25,909 bases of DNA from positions 1 through 25,909 of the forward strand of contig CAYXRK010000055.1 in NCBI GenBank assembly GCA_964467615.1, in the 5' to 3' direction. Below the pieces are notes generated by a model that made no database searches, was not told the DNA's origin, and saw only the letters and a program-made list of their open reading frames with translations. The translations under genes were made by a program, and so were the position numbers. The DNA is from CAYXRK01 sp964467615. GTDB lineage: Bacteria; Hydrogenedentota; Hydrogenedentia; Hydrogenedentales; GCA-2746185. Shown one piece after another: positions 8,152 to 16,177 of this stretch (its first letter is position 1; each line of letters opens with the position of its first letter).

Positions 8152-8763
8152 ATGAAAGGCGCGGCGTTATTTGAAACGATGACCCGGCAGGTGGACGCCG
8201 AGCGCGAGAGCAATCGCGCCGCGGCGGCCGCCGAAGGTTCGGCCATTGCCGCCGATGCACGCGCCCGCGGTAGTGCGGGACGCGACGCCACGCTCAAGAC
8301 GACGGACACCGAGATGGCGATGCTGGACGAACGCGCCCGGCAGAAGGCGAGTGCCGAAGCCGCACGCGCCGACCTTTCGATGAAGAACGACGTCGTGCTG
8401 GAAGCGTTGTCCAAGATCCAGGGCGAAATCGCCCGCATCGCCGCGAGCGATGCGTTCCCCGGAATTTTGGAAACGTTGCTGGCCCAAGTCATGGAAGTCG
8501 TCGAGGGAGAAGAGGGGATAGTGGTGCTCGCGCCGGATAAGCACGTGGACAGCGTCCGCGCTTGGCTCGCCGCGAACGGGCATGCCGACACGCCAGTCGA
8601 CCCGTCCTCCGAAGTGGCCACGGGCGTCGCCGTTCAAGATCCGGGCCGCACCTGGCGCGTATCGAATACCCTGCATGGCCGTTATACCCGCGCCGAGCAG
8701 CAAGCGCGGCGCGTTTGCATGACCTCGTTGTTTGGCCGCTCCTCCGCGGAAGAAAGGGCCTGA
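8152..8763 (+). CDS. V/A-type ATPase subunit E
   Basis: Starting at the ATG at 8152 the product has 203 residues. The N-terminal half (about 5-100) is an Ala/Glu/Arg-rich coiled coil, and the C-terminal half is a small globular domain (EGIVVLAPDKHVDSVRAWL onward), the fold that caps the stalk on the A/B head. The order after K and before C agrees with the Thermus operon. AGGAG (8136-8140) lies 11 bases before this ATG and only two bases before an in-frame TTG at 8143, so the ATG is preferred. Sequence conservation in this family is low; the identification uses architecture and context together. The stop is three bases before the start of subunit C. Confidence 0.88.
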   Translation: MKGAALFETMTRQVDAERESNRAAAAAEGSAIAADARARGSAGRDATLKTTDTEMAMLDERARQKASAEAARADLSMKNDVVLEALSKIQGEIARIAASDAFPGILETLLAQVMEVVEGEEGIVVLAPDKHVDSVRAWLAANGHADTPVDPSSEVATGVAVQDPGRTWRVSNTLHGRYTRAEQQARRVCMTSLFGRSSAEERA

Positions 8764-8766
8764 CCG

Positions 8767-9819
8767 ATGCCAAACGCATTCGGGGCCTTTATCAGCGCGC
8801 GCGCCCACGGGATGAAGAGCGGCTTGATGTCCCGCGCGGAGATCGAATCGCTCATCGACCGCGGCGCTTCGGACGGCTTGGCCGAGGCGTTGCTTTCCAC
8901 TCGATACGACAAAGAGATCGCCGAGGCACTGACGCGATACAAGGGCGTCGACGCCGTCGAGGACGCCGCATCGCGTAATCTGGTCAATACATTCGCGCGG
9001 CTTCGCGGCCTCGCCCGCGGGCCCTACGCCGATTTGGTCGACATTTTTCTTGCGCGATGGGACTTGGTCGCGGTGAAATCGTTGCTGCGCATCCGCCACC
9101 ACGAGATTGATGCGGAATCGGGCCAACACCTTTTTCTTCCGGGGCCATCGATGCCGGTCGCGTTGATGAAAGAACTCGCTGCACAGCCGACCATGGAAGC
9201 GCTCGTGCGGGCGCTAGTTGCGTGGGCGCCGCGCATGTGCCGCCCGCTCGCGGAGATGCTGCCGGACTATCAAAAGGCGCGTGATCTGCGGGTCCTCGAA
9301 GAAGCGCTCGACCGCAAATATTTTGCGGGCAATGTAGGGCGGCTCGGCGGCTTCCGCGATCCAAGCGCCAAGTTTTTGCAGCAATTGCTGCGAATGGAAA
9401 TAGATCGAATCAACCTTCGTATTCTCCTCGAGCCTCGATCCGCCGAAGGTGTCGCCGAGGATCTGACCCAACGCTTTCTGCCGCGCGGCCGCATTTCAGC
9501 GTCCGTTCTGCGCGAGGCCGGTTCGGGCGCGCGCGAGCGGGTCATCGAAGCGCTCGAGCGATCAGCCTACGGCGACCTTGTCGAAGAGGCGCGCGCCGCG
9601 GTTGCCGCAGGGCAGTACGCCCGCTTGGATCGTATTTTCGAGAGCGCGTTTCTGGCGCGCCTCAAGCGCGCGGCGCAACAAAACGGCATCGGCATCGCCG
9701 TGCTTATGCGCTACGCTTGGCTCAAATACAACGAAGTCATCAATTTGCGAATGATCGCCCGCGCGTCGGACATCAACCTTCCCAAGGACCGAATCCGCCA
9801 GGAGATGATGTATGTCTAA
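8767..9819 (+). CDS. V/A-type ATPase subunit C (d-type rotor cap)
   Basis: This 350-residue, mostly helical protein begins MPNAFGAFISARAHGMKSGLMSRAEIESL, a typical start of subunit C/d proteins. These form a funnel of three similar helical domains that sits on the c-ring and connects it to the central shaft D-F. The repeated pattern ADLVDIFLARWDLVAVKSLLR and the late LKYNEVINLRMIAR near the C-terminus are characteristic of the family. Length matches the usual 320-350. The start follows subunit E by three bases and the end overlaps subunit F by eight bases, indicating tight translational coupling. Confidence 0.94.
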   Translation: MPNAFGAFISARAHGMKSGLMSRAEIESLIDRGASDGLAEALLSTRYDKEIAEALTRYKGVDAVEDAASRNLVNTFARLRGLARGPYADLVDIFLARWDLVAVKSLLRIRHHEIDAESGQHLFLPGPSMPVALMKELAAQPTMEALVRALVAWAPRMCRPLAEMLPDYQKARDLRVLEEALDRKYFAGNVGRLGGFRDPSAKFLQQLLRMEIDRINLRILLEPRSAEGVAEDLTQRFLPRGRISASVLREAGSGARERVIEALERSAYGDLVEEARAAVAAGQYARLDRIFESAFLARLKRAAQQNGIGIAVLMRYAWLKYNEVINLRMIARASDINLPKDRIRQEMMYV

Positions 9820-10132
9820 GATTGCGGCGTTGGCAAGGTCCGCGACCGCACTCAACCTTTCGCTGACCGGGATTCGCGTCGAAGAGATCAACGACGCCAA
9901 GGACGCCGAGAAGCGCGTCGATACGCTGCTCCAGGACGACCTCGACGTGCTCATACTCGACGAACGCTATCGGGCGGAATTTTCCGAACGTTTGGCGGAC
10001 CGCCTGCGCAAGCACAAGGGCCCGCCGCTGGTCGTCTTTTGTCCGGCCTTTGAAGAAGAACATTCGGATGTTGACGCCTACCTCTCGGCAATTATCAAGC
10101 CGGCGGTGGGCTTTGAAATACGATTGGTATAG
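9812..10132 (+). CDS. V/A-type ATPase subunit F (central shaft)
   Basis: This 106-residue protein is the right length for subunit F, a small Rossmann-like protein that binds the D shaft. Visible family features are the early TGIRVEEINDAKDAEKR segment, the strand DDLDVLILDERY, and the region PPLVVFCPAFEEE before a final helix and strand. It overlaps the end of subunit C by eight bases. The family resembles response-regulator folds, but there is no phospho-acceptor context and the operon position settles the identity. Confidence 0.93.
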   Translation: MSKIAALARSATALNLSLTGIRVEEINDAKDAEKRVDTLLQDDLDVLILDERYRAEFSERLADRLRKHKGPPLVVFCPAFEEEHSDVDAYLSAIIKPAVGFEIRLV

Positions 10133-10174
10133 CACGGGCTTTCGGTCCGTGCGGCGTGGACAATCCGTCCACGC
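10132..10174 (+). repeat. Two tandem hairpins between subunits F and A
   Basis: GCACGG (10132-10137) pairs with CCGTGC (10147-10152), starting inside the TAG of subunit F. GCGTGGAC (10154-10161) pairs perfectly with GTCCACGC (10167-10174). They fill most of the 71-base F-A gap and are not followed by a T-run. They look like a REP-type intercistronic element or an mRNA-processing/stability structure. Confidence 0.65.
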
Positions 10175-10203
10175 TACGACATAACGATTGAGGGACCAAG
10201 ATC

Positions 10204-11994
10204 ATGGCAGATACACAAGGACGGATTACCGGACGCCTCATCCGCATTTCGGGGCCGATGATCGGCGCCGACGGCATGCTCGGCGTGACGATGGGCGAAA
10301 TTCTTAGCGTCGGCAAAATGGGCCTCATGGGCGAAGTGATCCGCATTGACGGCGAAGTCTGCTTCGCGCAAGTCTACGAGGACACGAGTGGCCTCTACGT
10401 GAACGAACCCGTCCAGGCGATGGGCATGCCGCTCTCCGTCGAACTCGGGCCGGGCCTCTTGACCTCGACCTACGACGGAATTCAGCGCCCGTTGATCGAC
10501 CTGCGCAAAAGCTCCGGCGACTTCGTCGCCCGCGGCCTGACCGCCGCGCCGTTCGACTACGCCAAAAAGTGGTCGTGGACACCGCTTGCTACAGTGGGGC
10601 AGGAAGTCATCGGCGGCGACTACCTTGGCAAAGTCCCCGAGACGACACATCTCGATCACTTCATCATGGTCCCGCCGCGCATGAAGGGACGCATCAAGAG
10701 CATCAAGCCCGCGGGCGAGTACAACGTGAAACAAGTCGTCGCCGTGTTCGAGGACGGCCGCGAATTCACCATGACCCACAAGTGGCCCGTGAAGGTCGCG
10801 CGCCCTTTCGGCAAGAAACTCCCCATGACGGAGCCGTTCATCACCGGCCAGCGCGTGCTCGACATGCTCTTCCCGATCGCGCTGGGCGGATCGGCCATTG
10901 TGCCCGGCGGCTTCGGTACGGGGAAGACGGTCGTCGAACACCAGATATCCAAATTTTGTAACGCAGACATCATCGTCTACGTGGGTTGCGGCGAACGCGG
11001 CAACGAAATGGCCGACGTGCTCTACGAATTTCCGCACCTCTTGGACCCGAAAACCGGCGGCCCGCTCATGAACCGCACGGTGCTGGTCGTGAACACGTCC
11101 AACATGCCCGTGGCGGCGCGCGAAGCTTCGGTCTACACCGGCATCACGCTCGGTGAGTATTACCGCGACATGGGTTACAGCGTCGCGATGATGGCCGACT
11201 CCACGAGTCGCTGGGCCGAGGCCTTGCGCGAGATTTCGTCGCGCCTCGAAGAAATGCCGGGCGAAGAGGGCTACCCGACGTACCTCTCGGCGCGCACCGC
11301 GGCGTTCTACGAACGCACCGGCCGCATCAATTGCCTCGGCACCGATTCTGGCGAAGGCCCTCGCACCGGTTCGCTCACGCTGGTCGGCGCGGTGTCGCCC
11401 GCGGGTGGCGACTTCTCCGAACCGGTCACGCAGCAGTCGATGCGCGTGGCGGGCGGCTTCTGGGCGCTGGACGCGAAGCTCGCCTACAGCCGCCACTACC
11501 CGTCCGTGAATTGGAACATGAGCTATTCGCTGTACCACCACGAACTCGAGCACTGGTTCCGCGAACACGCGCCGGCCGGCTGGAACGAACTCCGGCAGCA
11601 GTGCGTCGATATTCTGCAGCGAGACACGGAACTTCAGGAAATCGTGCAGCTCGTCGGCCCGGACGCCTTACAGGACAACGAACGCCTCGTGCTCGAAATC
11701 GCCCGCATGGTCAAGGAAATGGTCCTCCAGCAAAACGCCTACTCCGACGACGACGCCTACAGCTCGCTCGAAAAGACCCACGGGCTTGCCGACGCGGTGG
11801 TGAGTTACTTCAACGAATGCAAAAACGCGTTGCACGCCGGTGTTGCCCTCGAACCGTTAATTCGCCACGCCGTGCGCGAAGAAGTCTCGCGTCTGCGCGA
11901 AATCAATCCGAAGGAATTCGTGGCCAAGAAAGTGGCCGTGCTCGATAAAATGAAGGCGGCCATCCAGGCCCTTTCCAAAGAAGCCGCCGCCTAA
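10204..11994 (+). CDS. atpA: V/A-type ATPase catalytic subunit A
   Basis: This 596-residue protein has the full A-subunit architecture: a beta-barrel N-terminus (1-75), the extra bulge domain (about 115-190) that separates A subunits from F-type beta, and the nucleotide-binding domain. The P-loop GGFGTGKT is at 235-242, the catalytic Glu is Glu264 in GERGNE, and the Walker B region is MMADSTSRWAEALRE (about 329-343). It hydrolyses or makes ATP in the A3B3 head. GAGGGA lies about eight bases upstream of the ATG. It follows a 71-base gap with hairpins, the first of two substantial breaks in the operon. The symbol follows Thermus/archaeal use and must not be confused with F-type alpha. Confidence 0.97.
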   Translation: MADTQGRITGRLIRISGPMIGADGMLGVTMGEILSVGKMGLMGEVIRIDGEVCFAQVYEDTSGLYVNEPVQAMGMPLSVELGPGLLTSTYDGIQRPLIDLRKSSGDFVARGLTAAPFDYAKKWSWTPLATVGQEVIGGDYLGKVPETTHLDHFIMVPPRMKGRIKSIKPAGEYNVKQVVAVFEDGREFTMTHKWPVKVARPFGKKLPMTEPFITGQRVLDMLFPIALGGSAIVPGGFGTGKTVVEHQISKFCNADIIVYVGCGERGNEMADVLYEFPHLLDPKTGGPLMNRTVLVVNTSNMPVAAREASVYTGITLGEYYRDMGYSVAMMADSTSRWAEALREISSRLEEMPGEEGYPTYLSARTAAFYERTGRINCLGTDSGEGPRTGSLTLVGAVSPAGGDFSEPVTQQSMRVAGGFWALDAKLAYSRHYPSVNWNMSYSLYHHELEHWFREHAPAGWNELRQQCVDILQRDTELQEIVQLVGPDALQDNERLVLEIARMVKEMVLQQNAYSDDDAYSSLEKTHGLADAVVSYFNECKNALHAGVALEPLIRHAVREEVSRLREINPKEFVAKKVAVLDKMKAAIQALSKEAAA

Positions 11995-12026
11995 CCCAAA
12001 CGCTGCACCACCAAAGGAGCGACGCC

Positions 12027-13442
12027 ATGAACCAAACCGCCGCATCGGACTTGATGCAAAAAGAATACTGGGACCTCACGTACATAACCGGTCCGCTGGT
12101 TTTCCTTCGCAACGGCGACCGCTTCCCGACCGGCGCGATCCTCGACCTCACGCTCGAGAGCGGCGAAGTCCGCCAGGGACAGGTCCTCGAGGCGACGACG
12201 ACGCACGCGGTCGTGCAAATGCTGCAAGGCACGCAAGGCATCGACATCAAGGGCACGCGCGTCTCGCTCAAGAACGAAGGCGCGAGGGTGGCGTGTTCGA
12301 AGGACGTGATCGGGCGCAGCTTCAACGGTGTCGGTGAGCCGATCGACGGACTGGCCCCGATCGTCGCGGATGAAGAACGCGACATCGTCGGCGCGGCGAT
12401 CAACCCGGTGTCGCGAAACGTGCCGAACGACTTCATCGAGACGGGGGTCTCCGCCATCGACGGTTTCAACACGCTCGTCCGCGGCCAGAAGCTTCCGGTG
12501 TTCTCCGGCTCTGGCCTTCCCGCGAACGAACTGGCCAACATGATCGTGCAGCAGTCGTCCGTGCGCGGCGAGTCAGAAGAATTCGTGGTGGTGTTCGGCG
12601 CAATGGGCCTCACGGCCCGCGAAGCAGACTACTTCCTCCGTTCCTTCGAGGAAGGCGGCCAAGGCCAGCGCGTCGTCACCTTCATGAACAAGGCCGACGA
12701 CCCGGCAATCGAGCGCCTCTTCGCGCCGCGTTGCGCGCTGACCGTCGCCGAGTATCTCGCGTTCGAGCACGGCTACCAGGTGCTCGTCATCCTGACCGAC
12801 ATGACCTCGTACTGCGAGGCGCTCCGCCAGATTTCGTCCGCGCGAGAAGAAATTCCGGGACGCCGCGGTTACCCCGGCTACATGTACACCGACTTGTCCA
12901 CGATTTACGAACGCGCCGGCCGCATCCACGGCCGCAAGGGGTCGATCACGCAAATCCCGATTCTGACCATGCCGGACGACGACATCACGCACCCGATTCC
13001 GGATCTTACCGGCTACATCACCGAGGGCCAGATCGTGCTGGGCCGCGGGCTGCATCGTCAGGGCGTCTTTCCGCCGGTGGACATTCTGCCTTGCCTATCT
13101 CGATTGATGAACAACGGCATCGGCGAAGGCCGCACCGAAAAGTGGCACCGCGAATGGGCCAACCAACTGTACGCCACCTACGCCCGTGGCCGGGACGTGC
13201 GCAAGCTCATGGCCATCGTCGGTGAAGACGCATTGACCGAAATGGACAAGAACTATCTCCGTTTCGCGATCAATTTCGAGAAGCGCATGGTCGGCCAGGG
13301 CGAAACCCGCCGCTCTATCGAGGACACCTTCGCGCTCGGCTGGAAACTCATGGGTCTTCTCCCGCGCACGGAGTTGACGCGCGTAGGCCGCGCCACCGTC
13401 GACAAATACTACAAAGAATCCACCGACGCCGACTTCAAGTAA
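12027..13442 (+). CDS. atpB: V/A-type ATPase regulatory subunit B
   Basis: This 471-residue protein has the length of non-catalytic B subunits. As expected for B, the P-loop position reads SGSGLPANELANMIVQQ with no Lys-Thr. The segment PGRRGYPGYMYTDLSTIYERAGRI (which packs against the catalytic site of A) and TMPDDDITHPIPDLTGYITEGQI are highly characteristic. It alternates with A in the A3B3 head. AAAGGAG lies about six bases before the ATG, and the gap after subunit A is 32 bases. The symbol follows V/A-type usage, not F-type. Confidence 0.97.
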   Translation: MNQTAASDLMQKEYWDLTYITGPLVFLRNGDRFPTGAILDLTLESGEVRQGQVLEATTTHAVVQMLQGTQGIDIKGTRVSLKNEGARVACSKDVIGRSFNGVGEPIDGLAPIVADEERDIVGAAINPVSRNVPNDFIETGVSAIDGFNTLVRGQKLPVFSGSGLPANELANMIVQQSSVRGESEEFVVVFGAMGLTAREADYFLRSFEEGGQGQRVVTFMNKADDPAIERLFAPRCALTVAEYLAFEHGYQVLVILTDMTSYCEALRQISSAREEIPGRRGYPGYMYTDLSTIYERAGRIHGRKGSITQIPILTMPDDDITHPIPDLTGYITEGQIVLGRGLHRQGVFPPVDILPCLSRLMNNGIGEGRTEKWHREWANQLYATYARGRDVRKLMAIVGEDALTEMDKNYLRFAINFEKRMVGQGETRRSIEDTFALGWKLMGLLPRTELTRVGRATVDKYYKESTDADFK

Positions 13443-13470
13443 TCCACATCGTTGAACCTTGTACACTGAA

Positions 13471-13496
13471 CCGAGCACCGAGCACCGAGCACCGAG
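13471..13496 (+). repeat. Heptanucleotide tandem repeat before subunit D
   Basis: CCGAGCA is repeated three times in a row (13471-13491) and followed by CCGAG, 3.7 units of seven bases. It lies in the 65-base gap between subunits B and D, just upstream of the weak ribosome-binding region of D. The unit is not a multiple of three and is noncoding. Confidence 0.85.
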
Positions 13497-13507
13497 GACA
13501 TATTAAG

Positions 13508-14146
13508 ATGGAAGGCGGCGCGGCAACACGCATGGAGTTGATGTCCAAGCGCGGCCAGATAAAACTGGCCAGCGAGGGCGTGTCATTACTCGAAGGCAAA
13601 CGCGAGGCCCTGTTGCAGGAATTGATTACCCGCGCCAAGGCGCTTCGCGAACTGCGAAACGATCTGCACCGCCGGGGCCGCAGGGCCGTGGGTAGCCTCG
13701 CCTTCGCGCGCGCGATGCGCAGCACGCCGGAGGTCCGCTCCATAGGCGCGGCCGGCCGCCGCGACTTAGCACTGACCGTCAGGACCGAACGCGTCTGGGG
13801 CATGTACCTTGGCCACATTGAATCCGCCAACGTCGTCCGCGCCCCGCGCGAACGGGGCGTCGGCCTGCTGGACACCTCGGCGCACGTCCTCGAGGCCGCG
13901 CGGTCCGCCGAGGAAATGCTCGAGCAACTCGTCAAATGCGCGCCGCTCGAGCGCAACATCCAGATGCTCGGCGAAGAAGTGAAGAAGACCAACCGACGGA
14001 TCAACGCGCTCAACGAATACCTGCTCCCGAAACTTCGCGAAGAAGTCCGCGGCATCCGCCGCGTCCTCGAAGAACGCGAACGCGAAGACATCTTCCGCCT
14101 CAAGAAGATCAAGATGAAGCAGGCGGCAAAGAAAAAGAAGAAGTAA
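13508..14146 (+). CDS. atpD: V/A-type ATPase subunit D (central shaft)
   Basis: This 212-residue protein is two long antiparallel helices. The N-terminal one begins TRMELMSKRGQIKLASEGVS and includes LLEGKREALLQEL, the signature of subunit D; the C-terminal one includes KKTNRRINALNEYLLP. Together they form the rotating axle inside A3B3. The Lys-rich end (KMKQAAKKKKK) is common in the family. The ATG at 13508 places the conserved RMEL at residues 8-11, as in homologues. It is the last gene of the operon; after it GGGC/GCCC around TTTC (about 14157-14168) makes a small hairpin in the 63-base convergent gap. Confidence 0.95.
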   Translation: MEGGAATRMELMSKRGQIKLASEGVSLLEGKREALLQELITRAKALRELRNDLHRRGRRAVGSLAFARAMRSTPEVRSIGAAGRRDLALTVRTERVWGMYLGHIESANVVRAPRERGVGLLDTSAHVLEAARSAEEMLEQLVKCAPLERNIQMLGEEVKKTNRRINALNEYLLPKLREEVRGIRRVLEEREREDIFRLKKIKMKQAAKKKKK

Positions 14147-14209
14147 TCCGCCGCCGGGCTTTCGCCCGCGACGTCCAAGCGCCTCTCCCTTCTTCACCCG
14201 CGCCGATTA

Positions 14210-15661
14210 TCAGTGCGCGAACAGCCAATCGATCGTCGACGGCAGCACCTTGCCGACAACAAGCGTGTGGCCGTAGTTCGGCATGAATTTGTATTCGACG
14301 TTGTGCCCGGCAGCTTTGGCCGCGTTGAACGCCGACTCGACTCCCTTGGCCTGCGCGAGCGGATCGAGCTCGGCGGCGACGACCAGTGTCGGCGGCGTCT
14401 TCGTTGCGGCGCCGAACCCCCGAAATCCGCACAGGCACGCGGCGGCGCGAATAGCGTCGGGCCGAAGCGCCGCGATGGACGCCGTCATCCCCCCGCCCAT
14501 GCTATGCCCAAGCACGTACACGCGCGCCCGATCGATTGGGTAGGCAAGCGCTATCGCGTCGATCAGCGCGTCGAAGCGCTCGCCGGCGTTCGTGCCGAAG
14601 TCATACGTCAGCGGCGCCACGAGGAGGAAACCGCGCTTGTTGGCAAGGGACTTGATCTCGCCCGCGCCGTACCCCTGCATGAAAACGTTCTCATCTACCC
14701 CAGCGCCGTGGAACGCCACGACAAGCGTTAGCGGCTTAGAGAGTTCGGCGAAAGCCGGAAGGTATACCCGCGCGGGTATGTCCTTGTCCGGCGTGTGAAT
14801 CACCCGCCAATGATCGCCGCGCCGGTCCTTGAATGGATCGTTTCCCTTTTCAAGGGCCGCGATTTCGGCCTGTATTTCTTGTCTAAGCTGAATAGGATTC
14901 AGCACGATTTGCGCCGTGTTTTCGGGCGAAGGCGTGTCGCTGAGCAGGTTGGCGCGCGCCCTGACGGACGCGACTGCTTGCTCGAGCTCCGGCGTCCCCG
15001 CCTTGATACCCTCCAGCGACTTGATGAATCCCGCTTTCGCCTCGTCGAGTGACTTGTCGACCACGGTGTAGTCGCCCGCGGCAATGTCTCCCTGCGCCGT
15101 ACGAAGCACGACCGAATAGCGGCCCTCGGGAATACTTTCCGATTCAGTATGGGTCATCATCATCTTCACCTGCGTTCCCGCGTTTGCAACGATCTCGAAT
15201 CCAAACTCGCGCACCGGTTCATTCGTCCCTTCGCGGACCAGCAGCACCGAAAGTTTTTCGTGGTCTAGCGCGTTGTCCGGCGGATAAAGACTCTCGATAG
15301 TCGCGCTGAGCATCGGCTTCTTATCGTTCACATAAACGGGCGGATCCAACAATACCCGGAACGCCATCAAATCGGTGGAGACGCGGCCCTCGGACTTCGC
15401 GCCAAGCAGCCTCGCCCCAACTGAGTTAATCGTCTTTATCGCCTCGCCGTACCTGCGTTGAAAGAACGCGAGCGTCGCCGTGTCGAAGTCCTTGTTCAGC
15501 GGCGCGATTTCCTCGCCCGGCAACTCCAACATTTGGAACGCGCCGTCCACACGTTGATACGCCGCGGCGAGATCCGCGCGCGTTACGGCGGGGCCCTCAT
15601 CTTGGGCGAACGCCGCCATCGCGATGATCGCGGGCAAGAGCCGGAAATACTTGGAATTCAT
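14210..15661 (-). CDS. Exported alpha/beta hydrolase (esterase-like) with N-terminal accessory domain
   Basis: This 483-residue protein has a short signal peptide (MNSKYFRLLPAIIAMAAFAQ, cut near 19-20). A roughly 260-residue N-terminal region of helices and beta-rich segments is not recognised. The C-terminal alpha/beta hydrolase domain (about 285-483) shows an oxyanion-hole HGAG at 318-321, the nucleophile Ser387 in GHSMGG, an acid candidate Asp433 in AELDPLA, and His465 in NYGHTL. This matches the dienelactone hydrolase/PHB-depolymerase-like esterase group. It probably acts in the periplasm or outside on an ester or short peptide; the substrate is unknown. AGGA lies eight bases before the ATG. 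It converges on the ATPase operon without sharing function. Confidence 0.85.
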   Translation of the reverse strand: MNSKYFRLLPAIIAMAAFAQDEGPAVTRADLAAAYQRVDGAFQMLELPGEEIAPLNKDFDTATLAFFQRRYGEAIKTINSVGARLLGAKSEGRVSTDLMAFRVLLDPPVYVNDKKPMLSATIESLYPPDNALDHEKLSVLLVREGTNEPVREFGFEIVANAGTQVKMMMTHTESESIPEGRYSVVLRTAQGDIAAGDYTVVDKSLDEAKAGFIKSLEGIKAGTPELEQAVASVRARANLLSDTPSPENTAQIVLNPIQLRQEIQAEIAALEKGNDPFKDRRGDHWRVIHTPDKDIPARVYLPAFAELSKPLTLVVAFHGAGVDENVFMQGYGAGEIKSLANKRGFLLVAPLTYDFGTNAGERFDALIDAIALAYPIDRARVYVLGHSMGGGMTASIAALRPDAIRAAACLCGFRGFGAATKTPPTLVVAAELDPLAQAKGVESAFNAAKAAGHNVEYKFMPNYGHTLVVGKVLPSTIDWLFAH

Positions 15662-15896
15662 GATCGTTTCCTCTCGAATCAGGGCGCGAGTTTACGCCAA
15701 ATCCACCGCAATTGCACAAACAAATCGAGCAAAGAGGAGTACAATAAGCCGGGAACATTCGGAGGCATCGGCCATTGAAGAATCGAACGAACGGGTCGGC
15801 CTTCGCCAATGAAGATCGGGTGGATCGCTGCGTCCGTCGTTTGGCGCAACGATCCCAACAAGCAGACGCTGGGGCGGTAGCATTTTCGGTACCATT
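15662..15896. other. Intergenic region between the divergent hydrolase and hicAB
   Basis: This stretch should hold the promoter of the hydrolase (minus). A 23-codon open frame on the plus strand (15809-15880, starting MKIGWIAASVVW) has codon use like its neighbours but no ribosome-binding site; it could be a remnant. Nothing else is recognised. The box GGTACCAT (15888-15895) may be an extra half-site of the hicAB operator. Confidence 0.5.
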
Positions 15897-15913
15897 TTTG
15901 ATACCATATCAAA
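15897..15913 (+). promoter_or_regulatory. Palindromic operator candidate for hicAB
   Basis: TTTGATACCATATCAAA is a perfect inverted repeat with 7-base arms around CCA. It ends exactly one base before the GTG of hicA. A related box GGTACCAT lies 12 bases upstream of GATACCAT. HicB-type antitoxins with a ribbon-helix-helix end autorepress their operons through such sites. No Shine-Dalgarno site is visible for hicA, so the transcript may be leaderless or very short-leadered. Confidence 0.6.
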
Positions 15914-16177
15914 GTGAACTCTCGACAACAGAAGACCTTAAAGTCCGTTTTCGAAGTTCCGACGCGTTCAGACATTTTGTGGCAAAAGATCGAGGCCCTG
16001 TTCCGCGCGCTTGGAGCGGATGTGTTGGAAGGACGTGGCTCGCGCGTTCGCGTCGCGCTTCGCGGCACGCGTAGTACATACCATCGGCCTCATCCCGGCA
16101 GGATCGCGTCGAAGGGGGCTGTCGAGGCGGCACGGGAACAGTTGAGAAAGGCGGGCCTACACGATGATGACATATAA
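15914..16177 (+). CDS. hicA: HicA-family toxin (mRNA interferase-type)
   Basis: This 87-residue protein belongs to the HicA double-stranded-RNA-binding-like toxin family: the SRQQKTLKSVFEVPTRSDILW start, then ALGADVLEGRGSRVRVAL and YHRPHPG, followed by a C-terminal helix. HicA proteins cleave mRNA and are neutralised by HicB. In the best-studied members the catalytic His follows Gly-Ser; here the corresponding place is Arg44 (GSR), and His57 and His60 lie in YHRPHP. This is a recognisable subfamily, but its catalytic residue is less certain. The start is GTG at 15914, directly after the palindrome. It overlaps hicB by 14 bases, toxin first, as usual for hicAB. Confidence 0.88.
   Translation: MNSRQQKTLKSVFEVPTRSDILWQKIEALFRALGADVLEGRGSRVRVALRGTRSTYHRPHPGRIASKGAVEAAREQLRKAGLHDDDI

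Noticed and set aside
8167..9129. 320-codon minus-strand open frame across subunits E and C
   Set aside because: Antisense to two well-identified operon genes and without family features.
10174..11568. 464-codon open frame on the minus strand opposite ATPase subunit A
   Set aside because: It is His/Arg/Asp-rich with no domain logic and lies wholly antisense to a certain gene; high-GC codon use in the real gene keeps the opposite frame open.
14157..14168. Strong bidirectional terminator between ATPase subunit D and the hydrolase
   Set aside because: Only a four- to five-base stem (GGGC/GCCC) without a clear T-run; too weak to list as a terminator.
15809..15880. 23-codon open frame upstream of hicA (MKIGWIAASVVW...)
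   Set aside because: Codon use looks coding, but there is no ribosome-binding site, no recognisable family and it is very short; kept only as a possible gene remnant.
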